From: Tahibacter harae
GTDB lineage: Bacteria > Pseudomonadota > Gammaproteobacteria > Xanthomonadales > Rhodanobacteraceae
Direction: 5' to 3'
DNA: 64,000 nt
NCBI RefSeq assembly: GCF_024437735.1
Contig: NZ_JANFQO010000002.1
Location: forward strand, 372,001-436,000
Numbering within the stretch: the stretch's first letter is position 1; each line of letters begins with the position of its first letter. Below the pieces are notes generated by a model. That model was not told the DNA's origin. It did no database searches and worked only from the letters and a program-made list of their open reading frames with translations. Position numbers and translations under genes: made by a program. Below are positions 51,352-60,085 of the stretch, one piece after another.

Positions 51352-52869
51352 TCACAGCTCGTGTAATGGCGCCGGCCCTGGCCCGGCGCGGGTCTGGTCC
51401 GGCGCCGCCGGCGGCTGCGCCGGCGCCACCTGCCAGGTGAAGCGGTAGTCCCACTGGTCGAAGTAGAGATTTCCCCCTTTCCACTCCACCTCGCCGCGCT
51501 GCAGGTCTACGGTCTCGGAGCGGAAATGCTGCTTGGGCGGCACGAAATCGCGGCTGTAGTCGTCGTTGAAGGCAATGCGGTAGCCGTCCAGTCCGCCCAG
51601 GTAGAACCCTTCCAGTTCCGCCGGCGCGCCGGCCAGGCGGCCGTGGGTCACGTCCATGGGCAGCCAGCCGTAGGGGGCCAGATACAGCCAGCCCCAGTCG
51701 TGCATGGTGTCGAAATCGCGCTCGGCGAATTCCCAGCCCGACTGCCAGCGCGCCGGAATGCCGTTGAGGCGCAGCAGCGCCATCAGCAGCAGGGTCTGCT
51801 GGCCGCAATCGGCGTGGCCGGCGTGCAGGGCGTAGTCGCTGATATTGGAAATCGTCGAATATTCCCGCGCCGTGGCCCAGGGAATCGCATCGACCGCGGC
51901 GAACAGTTTCTGCGCGATGCGGTACGGGTTTTTCTCATCGCCCACCACCGCGCGCGAAAAGCGTTTCAGCGCCGGGGTGAACACGATATGCGGCGGCCGC
52001 TCGCCCCGGTGCGGCGCCAGCTCCGCCGTGACCGGCGCCGGCACGACCTTGTCGGCATCCACGGCGTGATAGGTCGCGTAAGTGACCAGTTCGTAGCGGA
52101 TGGAGAACGTTGTCGTCACGCCGGCCTGGGCAGTCTTTTCCAGATACACCGTGCGCTGCAGCGCCGATTCAGGCGCGATCTGCGCCTGCGGCGGCTCGCT
52201 GGCCAGCAGCTTGAGCTGTTCCTGCTGGCCTGCAATCGCGCGCGGATACGGCAGCCAGGCGCGCACAGTCTCGCCGGCGGGCACGGCATCCGCATCGACG
52301 CTGAGGGAATAATCCACCGTGATGCGCCGCGGCGCGACACTGGCGCGGCCGGCGTCCAGCGCGAGCCGGCGCACTTCGGCGTGATAGGGCGTGTAGCGGT
52401 ACAGCGGGCCGTCGTTGGATGGCAGCGGTGTGGCACGGCGCGCGGCGGCCTTCGCGTCGATGCGGAACAGATTGTCCACGGCGGACTTGAAATAGCGCGT
52501 CTCGCCGTCGATGCGCAGCTGCTCCAGCAGGCGCGGCGTATCCCAGGCACGCAGTTCGCCGGCGCGCAGATCCGGCACGGCCTGGCGCAGGCGCGCTTCC
52601 ATTTCGCTGCGCGGGAGGCGGAAATCCAGGCGGATGCGGCGCATGCGCTCGCGCTCGAATTCGAGTTCATTGCGCTGCACGGCCGCGGTGGACGGCTGCG
52701 CCAGCGCCGCGGCGATGGCCGCTTCGGCGCCCTTGAAATCACCGCGATCGACCGCGGCGCGCACCGCGCTCAGGCGCTCCTGCGCCGCCTGCACCGGCAG
52801 CGATGCGAACACGGCGCAGCACAGTGCGCCCGCCGCCAGCCTGACCGCCCTCGCCGCTGCCCTGTCCAC
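51352..52869 (-). CDS. Exported transglutaminase-like cysteine peptidase-fold protein
   Basis: A 505-residue secreted protein. Residues 1-28 are a signal peptide (ALCCAVFASLPVQA). A helical N-terminal part follows, then a beta domain (ITVDYSLSVDADAV). The transglutaminase core has catalytic C355 (HADCGQQTLLLMALLRLNGIPARW), H390 (MHDWGWLYLAPYGWLPMD) and Asp in PMDVTHG. Bacterial members are usually proteases or amide hydrolases rather than crosslinking enzymes. The start is GTG 52869 behind GGGTGG. It is the first gene of the minus-strand arm and shares the divergent promoter region with the DUF819 gene; the TonB receptor gene follows 40 nt downstream. Confidence 0.88.
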   Translation of the reverse strand: MDRAAARAVRLAAGALCCAVFASLPVQAAQERLSAVRAAVDRGDFKGAEAAIAAALAQPSTAAVQRNELEFERERMRRIRLDFRLPRSEMEARLRQAVPDLRAGELRAWDTPRLLEQLRIDGETRYFKSAVDNLFRIDAKAAARRATPLPSNDGPLYRYTPYHAEVRRLALDAGRASVAPRRITVDYSLSVDADAVPAGETVRAWLPYPRAIAGQQEQLKLLASEPPQAQIAPESALQRTVYLEKTAQAGVTTTFSIRYELVTYATYHAVDADKVVPAPVTAELAPHRGERPPHIVFTPALKRFSRAVVGDEKNPYRIAQKLFAAVDAIPWATAREYSTISNISDYALHAGHADCGQQTLLLMALLRLNGIPARWQSGWEFAERDFDTMHDWGWLYLAPYGWLPMDVTHGRLAGAPAELEGFYLGGLDGYRIAFNDDYSRDFVPPKQHFRSETVDLQRGEVEWKGGNLYFDQWDYRFTWQVAPAQPPAAPDQTRAGPGPAPLHEL

Positions 52870-52927
52870 GCCGTTGCCACCCTGCGTTCATGGCTTGAAA
52901 GGCCTGTGTAACATGGGCAATCCGGTC

Positions 52928-52972
52928 GGTCAATAAATTATTCTTGACACCATTCCAATGCGAAGCAGATAT
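52928..52972. promoter_or_regulatory. Compact divergent promoter with AT palindrome
   Basis: Plus strand: TTGACA (52944-52949), 17-nt spacer, AGATAT (52967-52972), driving the DUF819 gene. Minus strand: TTGACC (52933-52928) with a weaker -10 TTACAC after 16 nt, driving the transglutaminase gene. The two -35 boxes are only 10 bp apart. Between and over them lies AATAA-A-TTATT (52932-52942), inside a wider GTCAA..TTGAC repeat (52929-52948). It is a good candidate site for the RpiR/MurR-type regulator at 56675. Confidence 0.6.
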
Positions 52973-53019
52973 TCCGGCAACGGCGGGAACGCTCCCGGTC
53001 CGCAGCAAGACGGGAAACG

Positions 53020-54177
53020 ATGATCCAGTCGGTCTGGCCTTATCTCGGGTTGATGCTGCTCGCCGCCGGGCTGTTCCCCGTGCTGGAACAGCGCCTGCGC
53101 TGGCGCCTGTTCGAGGTGCTGCCGCCCATCGTGCTCACCTATCTGCTGGTGCTGCTGCTGGCGGTGGCCGGGCTGTGGCAGTCCGGCGCGGAGATCCAGG
53201 CCGCCCAGCGTGCCGTGGTTGCACAGTTGCTGCCGGCGCTGCTGTTCCTGCTCATGCTCGGCTGCGATCTGCGCGCCATCCTCGCCCTGGGCCCGCGCCT
53301 GCTCGGCGTGTTCGCCTGCGCCATGGCCAGCATCCTGCTCGCCATCGTGCTGTGCTATCTGCTGTTTCGCGCGTGGCTGCCGGCCGAGGGCTGGAAGATG
53401 CTGGCCGCACTGTCGGCGACCTGGACCGGCGGCTCAGCCAACCTGCTCGCGGTGAAACAGGTCATAGGCCTGGACGACAGCGCGCTGTCGCCGGTGCTGC
53501 TGGCCGATGCGCTGTGTTATTCGCTGTGGGTGGTCGTACTGTTTTCCTCCGCGCCGCTGGCCGCGCGCTTCAATCGCTGGTCGCGCGCCGCGGCACGGCC
53601 GGCACCGCCGCTGCGCGAGGCGCCGGCGCGCACGGCCGCGGGCGGCGGCGACATTCTGCTCTGGCTGGGACTGGGGCTGCTGGTGGCCCAGTTGTCTCAG
53701 GCCGCGGCCGTGCAATTGCCGGCGGCGGGCTTTCTCACCACGACATCCTGGTCGCTGCTGATCGCCACCGCCGCCGGCCTGGCCGCCGCGCATACGCCGC
53801 TGGCGCAGCTGCCCGGCGCGCCAACGCTGGCCTCGGCCCTGCTCGCCGTGCTGGTCGCGGTGCTGGGCTCGCAGTCGAGTTTTGCGGGCATTGCCGCGGC
53901 GCCGCTGTTTGTACTCTGCGGCCTGTGCGTGCTGGCCGTGCACATACTGCTGCTGGCGCTGGCGGCGCGCCTGTTCCGCTTCGAGCTGCACCTGTGCGGC
54001 ATCGCCTCGCTGGCGCAGATCGGCGGCGTGGCGTCCGCGCCGCTGCTGGCGGCGACCTACTCGACCGCGCTGGTGCCGGTCGCCGTTCTCATGGCCATGC
54101 TGGGCCTGGTGCTGGGCACCGGCGTGGGATTGTTCATGGCCAGCGTGCTTGCCGCGCTGGCACCTGCCGCGAGCTGA
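53020..54177 (+). CDS. DUF819 family multi-pass membrane protein
   Basis: A 385-residue membrane protein with about ten to eleven helices, starting VWPYLGLMLLAAGLFPVLEQRL. The family marks are the re-entrant-like ALSATWTGGSANLLAVKQVIG near 133 and IASLAQIGGVASAPLLAATY near 335. These two inverted halves resemble a secondary transporter fold. DUF819 proteins (YjcL type) are uncharacterised. Here the gene heads an operon with an NlpC/P60 enzyme, a dipeptide epimerase and a MurR-type regulator, so uptake of cell-wall peptides is a reasonable but unproven role. The NlpC gene begins 4 nt after its stop. Confidence 0.85.
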   Translation: MIQSVWPYLGLMLLAAGLFPVLEQRLRWRLFEVLPPIVLTYLLVLLLAVAGLWQSGAEIQAAQRAVVAQLLPALLFLLMLGCDLRAILALGPRLLGVFACAMASILLAIVLCYLLFRAWLPAEGWKMLAALSATWTGGSANLLAVKQVIGLDDSALSPVLLADALCYSLWVVVLFSSAPLAARFNRWSRAAARPAPPLREAPARTAAGGGDILLWLGLGLLVAQLSQAAAVQLPAAGFLTTTSWSLLIATAAGLAAAHTPLAQLPGAPTLASALLAVLVAVLGSQSSFAGIAAAPLFVLCGLCVLAVHILLLALAARLFRFELHLCGIASLAQIGGVASAPLLAATYSTALVPVAVLMAMLGLVLGTGVGLFMASVLAALAPAAS

Positions 54178-54181
54178 ATCC

Positions 54182-55564
54182 ATGCGTGCGTATCTTTCCG
54201 TCCTGGCCTTGGTCCTGCTCGCCGCCTGCACGCATCATCCGCCGCGGGAGCGCGTATTCCCGCCGCATGGCGTACCCGATGTCGAAGCAGCCCAGCTCGA
54301 TGCGGACTATTGGATACAGCGCCAGCACGCGCCGCAGCAGCTGCTGCTGAGCACCGCCGCCATCGCGGCGCAGAACCGCCGCCTGTTCGCGCAGGACCGC
54401 TCCATGCACGATCTGGAAGCACTGCCGGCACAGCTGCCGCGCGCGACGGTGGCGCAGTGGCTAGGCGTATCGGCACGGCCGCGGAAGACCTTGTACGACG
54501 AGCGCGGCGCAGAAGTCCCCGCGGCAACGCTGGATGCGCTGGTCGCCGATGCCGCCGCCGACGCCTTGCCGGAACAGATCGCGCCGCGCCACGGCCTGGT
54601 CGTGCGCCGCGCCGATCTGCGCGCGTTTCCCACGCGGCTGCGCGTGTTCTCGCGGCCCGGCGACACCGACATAGACCGCTTCCAGGAATCCGCGCTGTTC
54701 CCCGGCACGCCGGTGCGCTTGCTGCACGCCAGCCGCGACGGACGCTGGCTGTTCGTGCTCTGCGCGCAATACGCCGCCTGGATCGAAGCCGACGTCGTCG
54801 CCGAGGGCGAGGCCGCCCAGGTATTCGGCTACGGGCGCAAGACACCGTACCGCATCGTCACCGGCGCGATGGTGCGCACCGTATTCACGCCGCAGCCCGC
54901 GGCCGTGTCCGAACTGCAGCTGGACATGGGCGTGCGCGTGCCCGTGCGCGCCGACTGGCCGCCGGACCAGCCCGTCAACGGCCAGCATCCCTATACCTCG
55001 CATGTGATCGAACTGCCGCTGCGCAACGCCCAGGGCCGGCTGGAATTCACGCCCGCCCTGCTGCCGCGCAGCGCCGACACTGCGCCGGACTACCTGCCGC
55101 TGACCACGGCCAACCTGCTGCGCCAGAGCTTCAAGTTCCTCGGCGAACGCTACGGCTGGGGCCATTCCTACAACGCCCGCGACTGCAGCGGCTTCGTCGG
55201 CGAGGTGTACCGCAGCTTCGGCGTGCTGCTGCCGCGCAATACCCGCGACATGGGCACCAGCCCGGCCTTCGACCGCATTGCACTGGACGAGAACGACAGC
55301 CGTGAGAAACGCCTGGCCCTGCTGCAAGCGCTCAGGCCCGGCGACCTGGTGTTCATCCCCGGCCACGTCATGATGAACATAGGCAACATCTACGGCGAAC
55401 CCTATGTGATCCACGACACCAGCGGCATCACCTACACCATGCCGGACGGCCGCCGCGTGCATGCCGCGCTCAACGGCGTGGCAGTGACGCCGCTGACGCC
55501 GCTGCTCGGCGACGAGGCGCCCTTCGTCGACCGCATCTACAGCATCCAGCGCATCAGGAACTGA
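54182..55564 (+). CDS. NlpC/P60 lipoprotein endopeptidase with SH3 domains
   Basis: A 460-residue envelope enzyme. A lipobox LLAAC with lipidated Cys16 implies membrane anchoring. After a helical region, two SH3b-like domains precede the NlpC/P60 domain. Its triad is C335 (ARDCSGFVGEVY), H395 (PGHVMMNIG) and H411 (VIHDTSG). The order SH3-SH3-NlpC resembles gamma-D-glutamyl-L-diamino acid endopeptidases such as YkfC, which cut L-Ala-gamma-D-Glu/diaminopimelate links in murein peptides. The next gene encodes the matching epimerase, 8 nt away. ATG 54182 was preferred; a longer frame would overlap the DUF819 gene and lose the lipobox. Confidence 0.9.
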   Translation: MRAYLSVLALVLLAACTHHPPRERVFPPHGVPDVEAAQLDADYWIQRQHAPQQLLLSTAAIAAQNRRLFAQDRSMHDLEALPAQLPRATVAQWLGVSARPRKTLYDERGAEVPAATLDALVADAAADALPEQIAPRHGLVVRRADLRAFPTRLRVFSRPGDTDIDRFQESALFPGTPVRLLHASRDGRWLFVLCAQYAAWIEADVVAEGEAAQVFGYGRKTPYRIVTGAMVRTVFTPQPAAVSELQLDMGVRVPVRADWPPDQPVNGQHPYTSHVIELPLRNAQGRLEFTPALLPRSADTAPDYLPLTTANLLRQSFKFLGERYGWGHSYNARDCSGFVGEVYRSFGVLLPRNTRDMGTSPAFDRIALDENDSREKRLALLQALRPGDLVFIPGHVMMNIGNIYGEPYVIHDTSGITYTMPDGRRVHAALNGVAVTPLTPLLGDEAPFVDRIYSIQRIRN

Positions 55565-55572
55565 CTCCGACC

Positions 55573-56670
55573 ATGAGAATCACCGACATCCGCCTGTCCA
55601 TGCTGCGCGTGCCGCTGAAGACGCCGTTCAAGACCGCGCTGCGCACGGTGGAGACTGTGGAAGACATCGTCGTCGCCATCCACACCGACACCGGCCATGT
55701 CGGCTACGGCGAGGCGCCGGCCACTGCCGTCATTACCGGCGACACCCACGGTTCCATCGTCGAAGCCATACGCAAGTTCATCCAGCCGCGCCTGATCGGC
55801 GCGGAAATCGCCGATCTCAACCGCATCACGCAGCTGATCCAGACCGCGCTGGAAAAGAACTTCAGCGCCAAGGCCGCGGTGGAGATCGCCGTCTACGACC
55901 TGTTCGGCCAGCTGTACAACGCGCCCTTGTACAAGATGCTGGGCGGCGGCGACCCGGTCATCACCACCGACATCACCATCAGCGTGGACTATATCGACAA
56001 GATGGTGGCCGACTCGCTGGCTGCGGTGGAGCGCGGCTTTGAATCGCTCAAGATCAAGGTGGGCAAGGACATCGGCGTGGACATCGAACGCACCAAGGCG
56101 ATCTACGCCGCGGTCGAAGGCCGCGCCCTGCTGCGCCTGGACGCCAACCAGGGCTGGACCGCCAAGCAGGCGGTCTACGCGATCCAGGCGCTGGAAGACG
56201 CCGGCGTACACCTGGAACTGGTCGAGCAGCCGGTCAAGGCGCAGGATCTTGAAGGCCTGAAATACGTGACCGAGCGCGTGCACACGCCGATCATGGCCGA
56301 CGAGAGCGTGTTCGGCCCCATCGAGGTGATAGAGCTGATCAAGCTGCGCGCGGCCGACATCATCAACATCAAGCTGATGAAGACCGGCGGCATCTCCAAC
56401 GCCATCCGCATCGCCGACATCGCCGCGCTGTACCAGGTCGAGTGCATGATCGGCTGCATGATAGAGACCAGCATCAGCGTGTCGGCCGCCGTGCATGTGG
56501 CCGTGGCCAAGTCGGGCGTGATTACCAAGGTCGACCTGGACGGCCCTTCCCTGTGCCAGTTCAACCCGGTCGACGGCGGCGTGCTGTTCAACGAATCGGA
56601 AATCACCATCACCGACTCGCCCGGCCTGGGCATACGCGAGATCCGCGGCCTGCAGCCGCTGGCCGCCTGA
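55573..56670 (+). CDS. L-Ala-D/L-Glu epimerase (enolase superfamily)
   Basis: A 365-residue dipeptide epimerase of the muconate-lactonizing subgroup. The KxK base is K160/K162 (SLKIKVGKD). Metal ligands are D190 (RLDANQGWT), E218 (VEQPVKA) and D243 (MADESVFG). The opposite lysine is in NIKLMKTGG (K267). The N-terminal capping domain has PFKTALRTVETVEDIVV. Converting L-Ala-D-Glu from murein to L-Ala-L-Glu allows normal peptidases to finish the breakdown. Specificity for Ala-Glu is inferred from context with the NlpC/P60 gene; other dipeptide epimerases look alike. The regulator gene follows after 4 nt. Confidence 0.9.
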   Translation: MRITDIRLSMLRVPLKTPFKTALRTVETVEDIVVAIHTDTGHVGYGEAPATAVITGDTHGSIVEAIRKFIQPRLIGAEIADLNRITQLIQTALEKNFSAKAAVEIAVYDLFGQLYNAPLYKMLGGGDPVITTDITISVDYIDKMVADSLAAVERGFESLKIKVGKDIGVDIERTKAIYAAVEGRALLRLDANQGWTAKQAVYAIQALEDAGVHLELVEQPVKAQDLEGLKYVTERVHTPIMADESVFGPIEVIELIKLRAADIINIKLMKTGGISNAIRIADIAALYQVECMIGCMIETSISVSAAVHVAVAKSGVITKVDLDGPSLCQFNPVDGGVLFNESEITITDSPGLGIREIRGLQPLAA

Positions 56671-56674
56671 ACCC

Positions 56675-57517
56675 ATGTCGCCGCTGCTGAAGATCCGCGC
56701 CGAGCGCGATCAGATGTCGGCAATAGAACGCCGCATCGCCGACTTCATCCTCGACAACGCCCACCTGCTGCGCGACTACTCCTCGCAGCAGCTGGCCGAT
56801 GCGCTGCAGATCAGCCAGTCCAGCGTGGTGAAGTTCAGCCAGAAGCTGGGCTTCAAGGGCTATCCGGATCTCAAGTACGGCATCGGCGAATCCATTGCCC
56901 ACCACCGCGCGCAGGAAAGCACCGCACCGCGCACGGCCGCGGATCCCTTCGCCGCCTCGGCCGAGGCGCTGTGGCGCCGCAAGCAGGAAGCGGAAAGCGA
57001 AACCCGCCTGATCAACCCGCCGGCGCAGATCCGCGCCGTGGCCGCCGCGCTGACCGCGGCCACGCAGGTGTTCGTGACCGGCCTGGGCGAGGATGCGCCG
57101 CAGGCGCAGGCTCTGGCCTTGCGCCTGGCACTGCTGGACATACGCGCCAGCTGCCCGGGCGATGCGTTTGTCGTTTCCGCCGCGCTGTCCGGCGCGGCGC
57201 GCAACGACGTCCTGCTAGTGCTGTGCGAGCACGGCAGGCAGCCGGCCCTGGCCCAGCTTGGCCGCGAGCTGCGCGCGCGCGGCGGCAAGCTGGTGTCGGT
57301 GACGCGGCACAGCGCCAATCCCCTGCGCAGCCAGGCCGATCTGGCCCTGCTGGTCTCCGCCCATGACGAACGCGCCCATGTGGAACCGCTGCTGTACCGC
57401 GCGGCGCTGCAGCACCTGCTCGATGTGCTGTACCTGGAACTGTGCGAAACCCGCCGCGACGCGCTGGCCCGGCTGCAGGCCAATGCCGAGCGCCTGCGCC
57501 GCCTGCTCGAATCCTGA
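56675..57517 (+). CDS. RpiR/MurR-family regulator with SIS domain
   Basis: A 280-residue regulator. The HTH domain is at about 1-77 (MSAIERRIADFILDNAHLLRD, LADALQISQSSVVKFSQKLGFKGYPDLK). The SIS sugar-phosphate-binding fold is at about 115-250 (IRAVAAALTAATQVFVTGLG, RGGKLVSVTRHSANPLRSQADLALLVSA). In E. coli the relative MurR senses MurNAc-6-phosphate. The SIS active loop here is less canonical, so the ligand may differ. It lies within the murein-peptide operon, and the palindrome at 52929-52948 is its best candidate target. Auto-regulation is likely as it is in the same transcript. Confidence 0.9.
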   Translation: MSPLLKIRAERDQMSAIERRIADFILDNAHLLRDYSSQQLADALQISQSSVVKFSQKLGFKGYPDLKYGIGESIAHHRAQESTAPRTAADPFAASAEALWRRKQEAESETRLINPPAQIRAVAAALTAATQVFVTGLGEDAPQAQALALRLALLDIRASCPGDAFVVSAALSGAARNDVLLVLCEHGRQPALAQLGRELRARGGKLVSVTRHSANPLRSQADLALLVSAHDERAHVEPLLYRAALQHLLDVLYLELCETRRDALARLQANAERLRRLLES

Positions 57518-57529
57518 ACGAGGATGCCC

Positions 57530-58471
57530 ATGCCTGCCCTGCCCTTGCGACTGACCGCCGCGGCCCTGCTGCTGTGCTGTGCCGTGGCCGCTGCCGACAA
57601 CACGAAACCGGCGGCGCAGAGCGCGGCTGGCGACGGCAGGAATCCGCCCATGTCCGCCGCTTCCGCACATGCCGCGGCCGGCGAGAATCAGGCGGCCGCC
57701 GTTGCGCAGCAGCCTGCGCCAGCCGCTGCTGCTGAAGCGCTGGCCGCTGCGGAAAACGCGAGCGACCCGCCCGCAGCGCAAGCCGAAGCCGCGCGCTGGC
57801 GCGACGCCGGCCAATTGGTGCTGGTCACCACGCCCGACTGGAATGCCGACCACGGCAAACTGCGCACCTTTCTGCGCAAGGACGGCCGCTGGAAAGCCGA
57901 AGGCCGTGCGGTCAACGTCAGCATAGGCCGCGCCGGCTCCGCCTGGGGCCTGGGCCTGCACGACAGGCATGCCGGTCCGCGCAAGCGCGAAGGCGACGGC
58001 CGCAGTCCCGCCGGCGTATTCCGCCTGGGCACGGCCTTCGGCTATGCCGGCACACTGCGCACCGCGCTGCCCTATGCGGCCATGCAGGCCACGCACTACT
58101 GCGTCGACGTGACCAGCTCGCCGCTGTACAACCGCATCGTGGACACCCGCGATGTCGGCGAAGCCGCGGTGCAGGGCTCTACCGAACCCATGCGCCGCGA
58201 TATTCACGCCGACGGCGACGTGCGCTACAAGGCCGGCTTCGTGATCGAACACAACAGCGCCGGCCTGGCCGGCGGCGGCAGCTGCATCTTCGCCCATCTG
58301 TGGCGCAAGCCCGGCGAAGCCACCTCCGGCTGCACCGCCATGGACGAAGCCGCGATGCAACGCCTGCTGCGCTGGCTGGATCCTAAGCAAATGCCGGTTT
58401 TCGTTTTGCTGCCGCAGGCCGAATACGCAAAGCTCGCCGCTGGCTGGCAGCTGCCACCGGCTGCCGACTGA
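57530..58471 (+). CDS. Exported L,D-transpeptidase-fold (YkuD superfamily) protein
   Basis: A 313-residue secreted protein. A signal peptide is followed by an Ala-rich linker to about 90. The catalytic core has H241 (FVIEHNSAGLAGGG) and C268 (ATSGCTAMD), the H..SGC pattern of YkuD-like L,D-transpeptidases. It is the COG3786-like variant, which has an insert between His and Cys (SCIFAHLWRKPGE). Members act on peptidoglycan stem peptides, as crosslinkers or carboxypeptidases. ATG 57530 is chosen over 57524 because of the spacing from AGGA. It follows the regulator by 12 nt, extending the cell-wall operon. Confidence 0.86.
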   Translation: MPALPLRLTAAALLLCCAVAAADNTKPAAQSAAGDGRNPPMSAASAHAAAGENQAAAVAQQPAPAAAAEALAAAENASDPPAAQAEAARWRDAGQLVLVTTPDWNADHGKLRTFLRKDGRWKAEGRAVNVSIGRAGSAWGLGLHDRHAGPRKREGDGRSPAGVFRLGTAFGYAGTLRTALPYAAMQATHYCVDVTSSPLYNRIVDTRDVGEAAVQGSTEPMRRDIHADGDVRYKAGFVIEHNSAGLAGGGSCIFAHLWRKPGEATSGCTAMDEAAMQRLLRWLDPKQMPVFVLLPQAEYAKLAAGWQLPPAAD

Positions 58472-58548
58472 GCGGACGCGCGGCAGCTAGCCCGATTCCA
58501 CGCGCCCGCTTCCGGCCGGCCCTTTCTCACGTTGCGGAAAACTCCTTC

Positions 58549-59844
58549 ATGACCAGTGCGACCCGCGTACTGCTGGGCCTGATCCTCGGCGCCGTCATCG
58601 GCCTGTTGCTGGGCCATTACAACGCCGCCACGGCCACTACCGTATCGGCCGTGCTGCAGCCGCTGGGGCGGCTGTGGCTGAACGCGCTGCAGATGACCAT
58701 AGTGCCGCTGGTGGTGTCGCTGCTGATCGTCAGCGTCAACCTCACCCGCGATGCGGCCGCCTCGGGCCGGGTCGCGCGCCGCGCCGTAGTGTGGTTCCTG
58801 GTGCTGCTGCTCGGCGGCGCGGTATTCACCGCGCTGTGCGCGCCGGCGGCGCTGTCGCTGCTGCCGCGCGATGAAGCGCTGATTGCGTCGCTGCGCGCGG
58901 CGATGGGCGCGCCGGCCGCGCCCGCCGCACCGGTGGGACTGGCCGACTGGTTCGCCAATCTGGTGCCGACCAACGCCATCGCCGCCGCGGCCCAGGGCGC
59001 AATCGTGCCGCTGGTCGTGTTCACCCTGCTGTTCGCCTTCGCCCTGAGCCGCATCGACGCGGCAAGGCGCCAGCCCGTGCTCGGCTTCTTCCAGGCCATC
59101 GCCGACACCATGACGGTGATCGTAGGCTGGGTGCTGTGGGCCGCGCCGGTGGGCGTATTCGCGCTGATCCTGCCGGTCTGCGCCCAGGCCGGCGGCGGCA
59201 TGCTGCAGGCGCTGGGCTGGTATATCGCCCTGCTCTGCGCGCTGTACTGCGCCGCCGTATTGCTGCTCTACGGCGTGGTCGCCGTGTTCGGCCGCGACCC
59301 GCTGCACCGCTTCATCGCCGCCGCCGCGCCGGCCCAGGCGGTCGCCGCCAGCACCCAGTCCTCGCTCGCCTCGCTGCCGGCCATGCTGCAGAGCACGCAG
59401 TCGCGCCTGGGCCATCCGGCCGCGGTCAGCGCCCTGGTGCTGCCGCTGGCGGTGTCGCTGTTCCGCATCACCAGCCCTATCCAGTACATCGGCGTCAGCG
59501 CCTTCGTCGCCTGGATCTACGGCATCGACATCACCGCCGCCCAATGGGCCCTGGCTTGCGCCCTGGCCGTAATCATCAGCATGGGCTCGGCCGGCCTGCC
59601 CGGCCAGGCCATCTTCATGGGCACCAACCTGCCGGTGGTGCATTCGCTCGGGCTGCCGGTGGAACCGCTGGCGCTGCTGCTGGCCGTGGACATGATTCCC
59701 GACGTATTCGCAACCGTGGGGAATGTGACGGCGGATCTGGCGGCGGCGAGTGTGGTGGCGAAGGGGGAAGGCGAAGGGATGGACGCCGGCGGTGCGGCGG
59801 CTGGAGAAGAAGAAGCCGGAAAGCTGGAGTTCCCGGAGCCTTAA
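58549..59844 (+). CDS. Dicarboxylate/amino acid:cation symporter (DAACS/GltP family)
   Basis: A 431-residue inner-membrane symporter. Helix 1 is VLLGLILGAVIGLLLGHY. The first hairpin motif is ASTQSSLASLPAML near 268, the binding helix region LVLPLAVSLFRITSPIQY near 298, and hairpin 2 MGSAGLPGQAIFMG near 347. DMIPDVFATVGNVTADLAAASVV near 382 contains the substrate-binding Asp region. It differs clearly from the DctA at 35153, most visibly in the NMDGT-equivalent helix. The C-terminal tail is Gly/Glu-rich. As the last gene of the wall-peptide cluster it may import glutamate or aspartate set free by the other enzymes (inference). Confidence 0.9.
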   Translation: MTSATRVLLGLILGAVIGLLLGHYNAATATTVSAVLQPLGRLWLNALQMTIVPLVVSLLIVSVNLTRDAAASGRVARRAVVWFLVLLLGGAVFTALCAPAALSLLPRDEALIASLRAAMGAPAAPAAPVGLADWFANLVPTNAIAAAAQGAIVPLVVFTLLFAFALSRIDAARRQPVLGFFQAIADTMTVIVGWVLWAAPVGVFALILPVCAQAGGGMLQALGWYIALLCALYCAAVLLLYGVVAVFGRDPLHRFIAAAAPAQAVAASTQSSLASLPAMLQSTQSRLGHPAAVSALVLPLAVSLFRITSPIQYIGVSAFVAWIYGIDITAAQWALACALAVIISMGSAGLPGQAIFMGTNLPVVHSLGLPVEPLALLLAVDMIPDVFATVGNVTADLAAASVVAKGEGEGMDAGGAAAGEEEAGKLEFPEP

Positions 59845-60025
59845 AGCCCAGCTTGCTCATGCGACGACGCGACCGTGAACTTCAGGCCCATGCAGCTCGA
59901 TCCGCTTCGAACGCGCCCCGATCGTTCTCAAGTGAACGGCGGCAGCTACACCGTCAAATTGACAAATTCCCACAAAATTCTGCCGCTGCCGCCGATCACT
60001 CAGCCGGCCCCCTACTCCTGACTCT

Positions 60026-60081
60026 CGAATCCCCGATCCTGAATCCCAAACCACGAATCCGGATCCCGAGCCCCGAATCCC
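60026..60081. repeat. GGGATTCG-type short intergenic repeats
   Basis: Four copies of (C)GAATCC(C), i.e. GGGATTCG on the minus strand, start at 60026, 60041, 60054 and 60074, with degenerate copies (GATCC) between. They lie between the converging symporter and LprI-domain genes. Dense arrays of this kind are, to my knowledge, common between genes in Xanthomonadales. Their role is unknown. Confidence 0.6.
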
Positions 60082-60085
60082 AGCC

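Noticed and set aside
48192-51440. 1080-codon open frame antisense to the TonB receptor gene
   Set aside because: Low-complexity Ala/Val/Gly/Arg composition and full overlap with a well-supported receptor gene.
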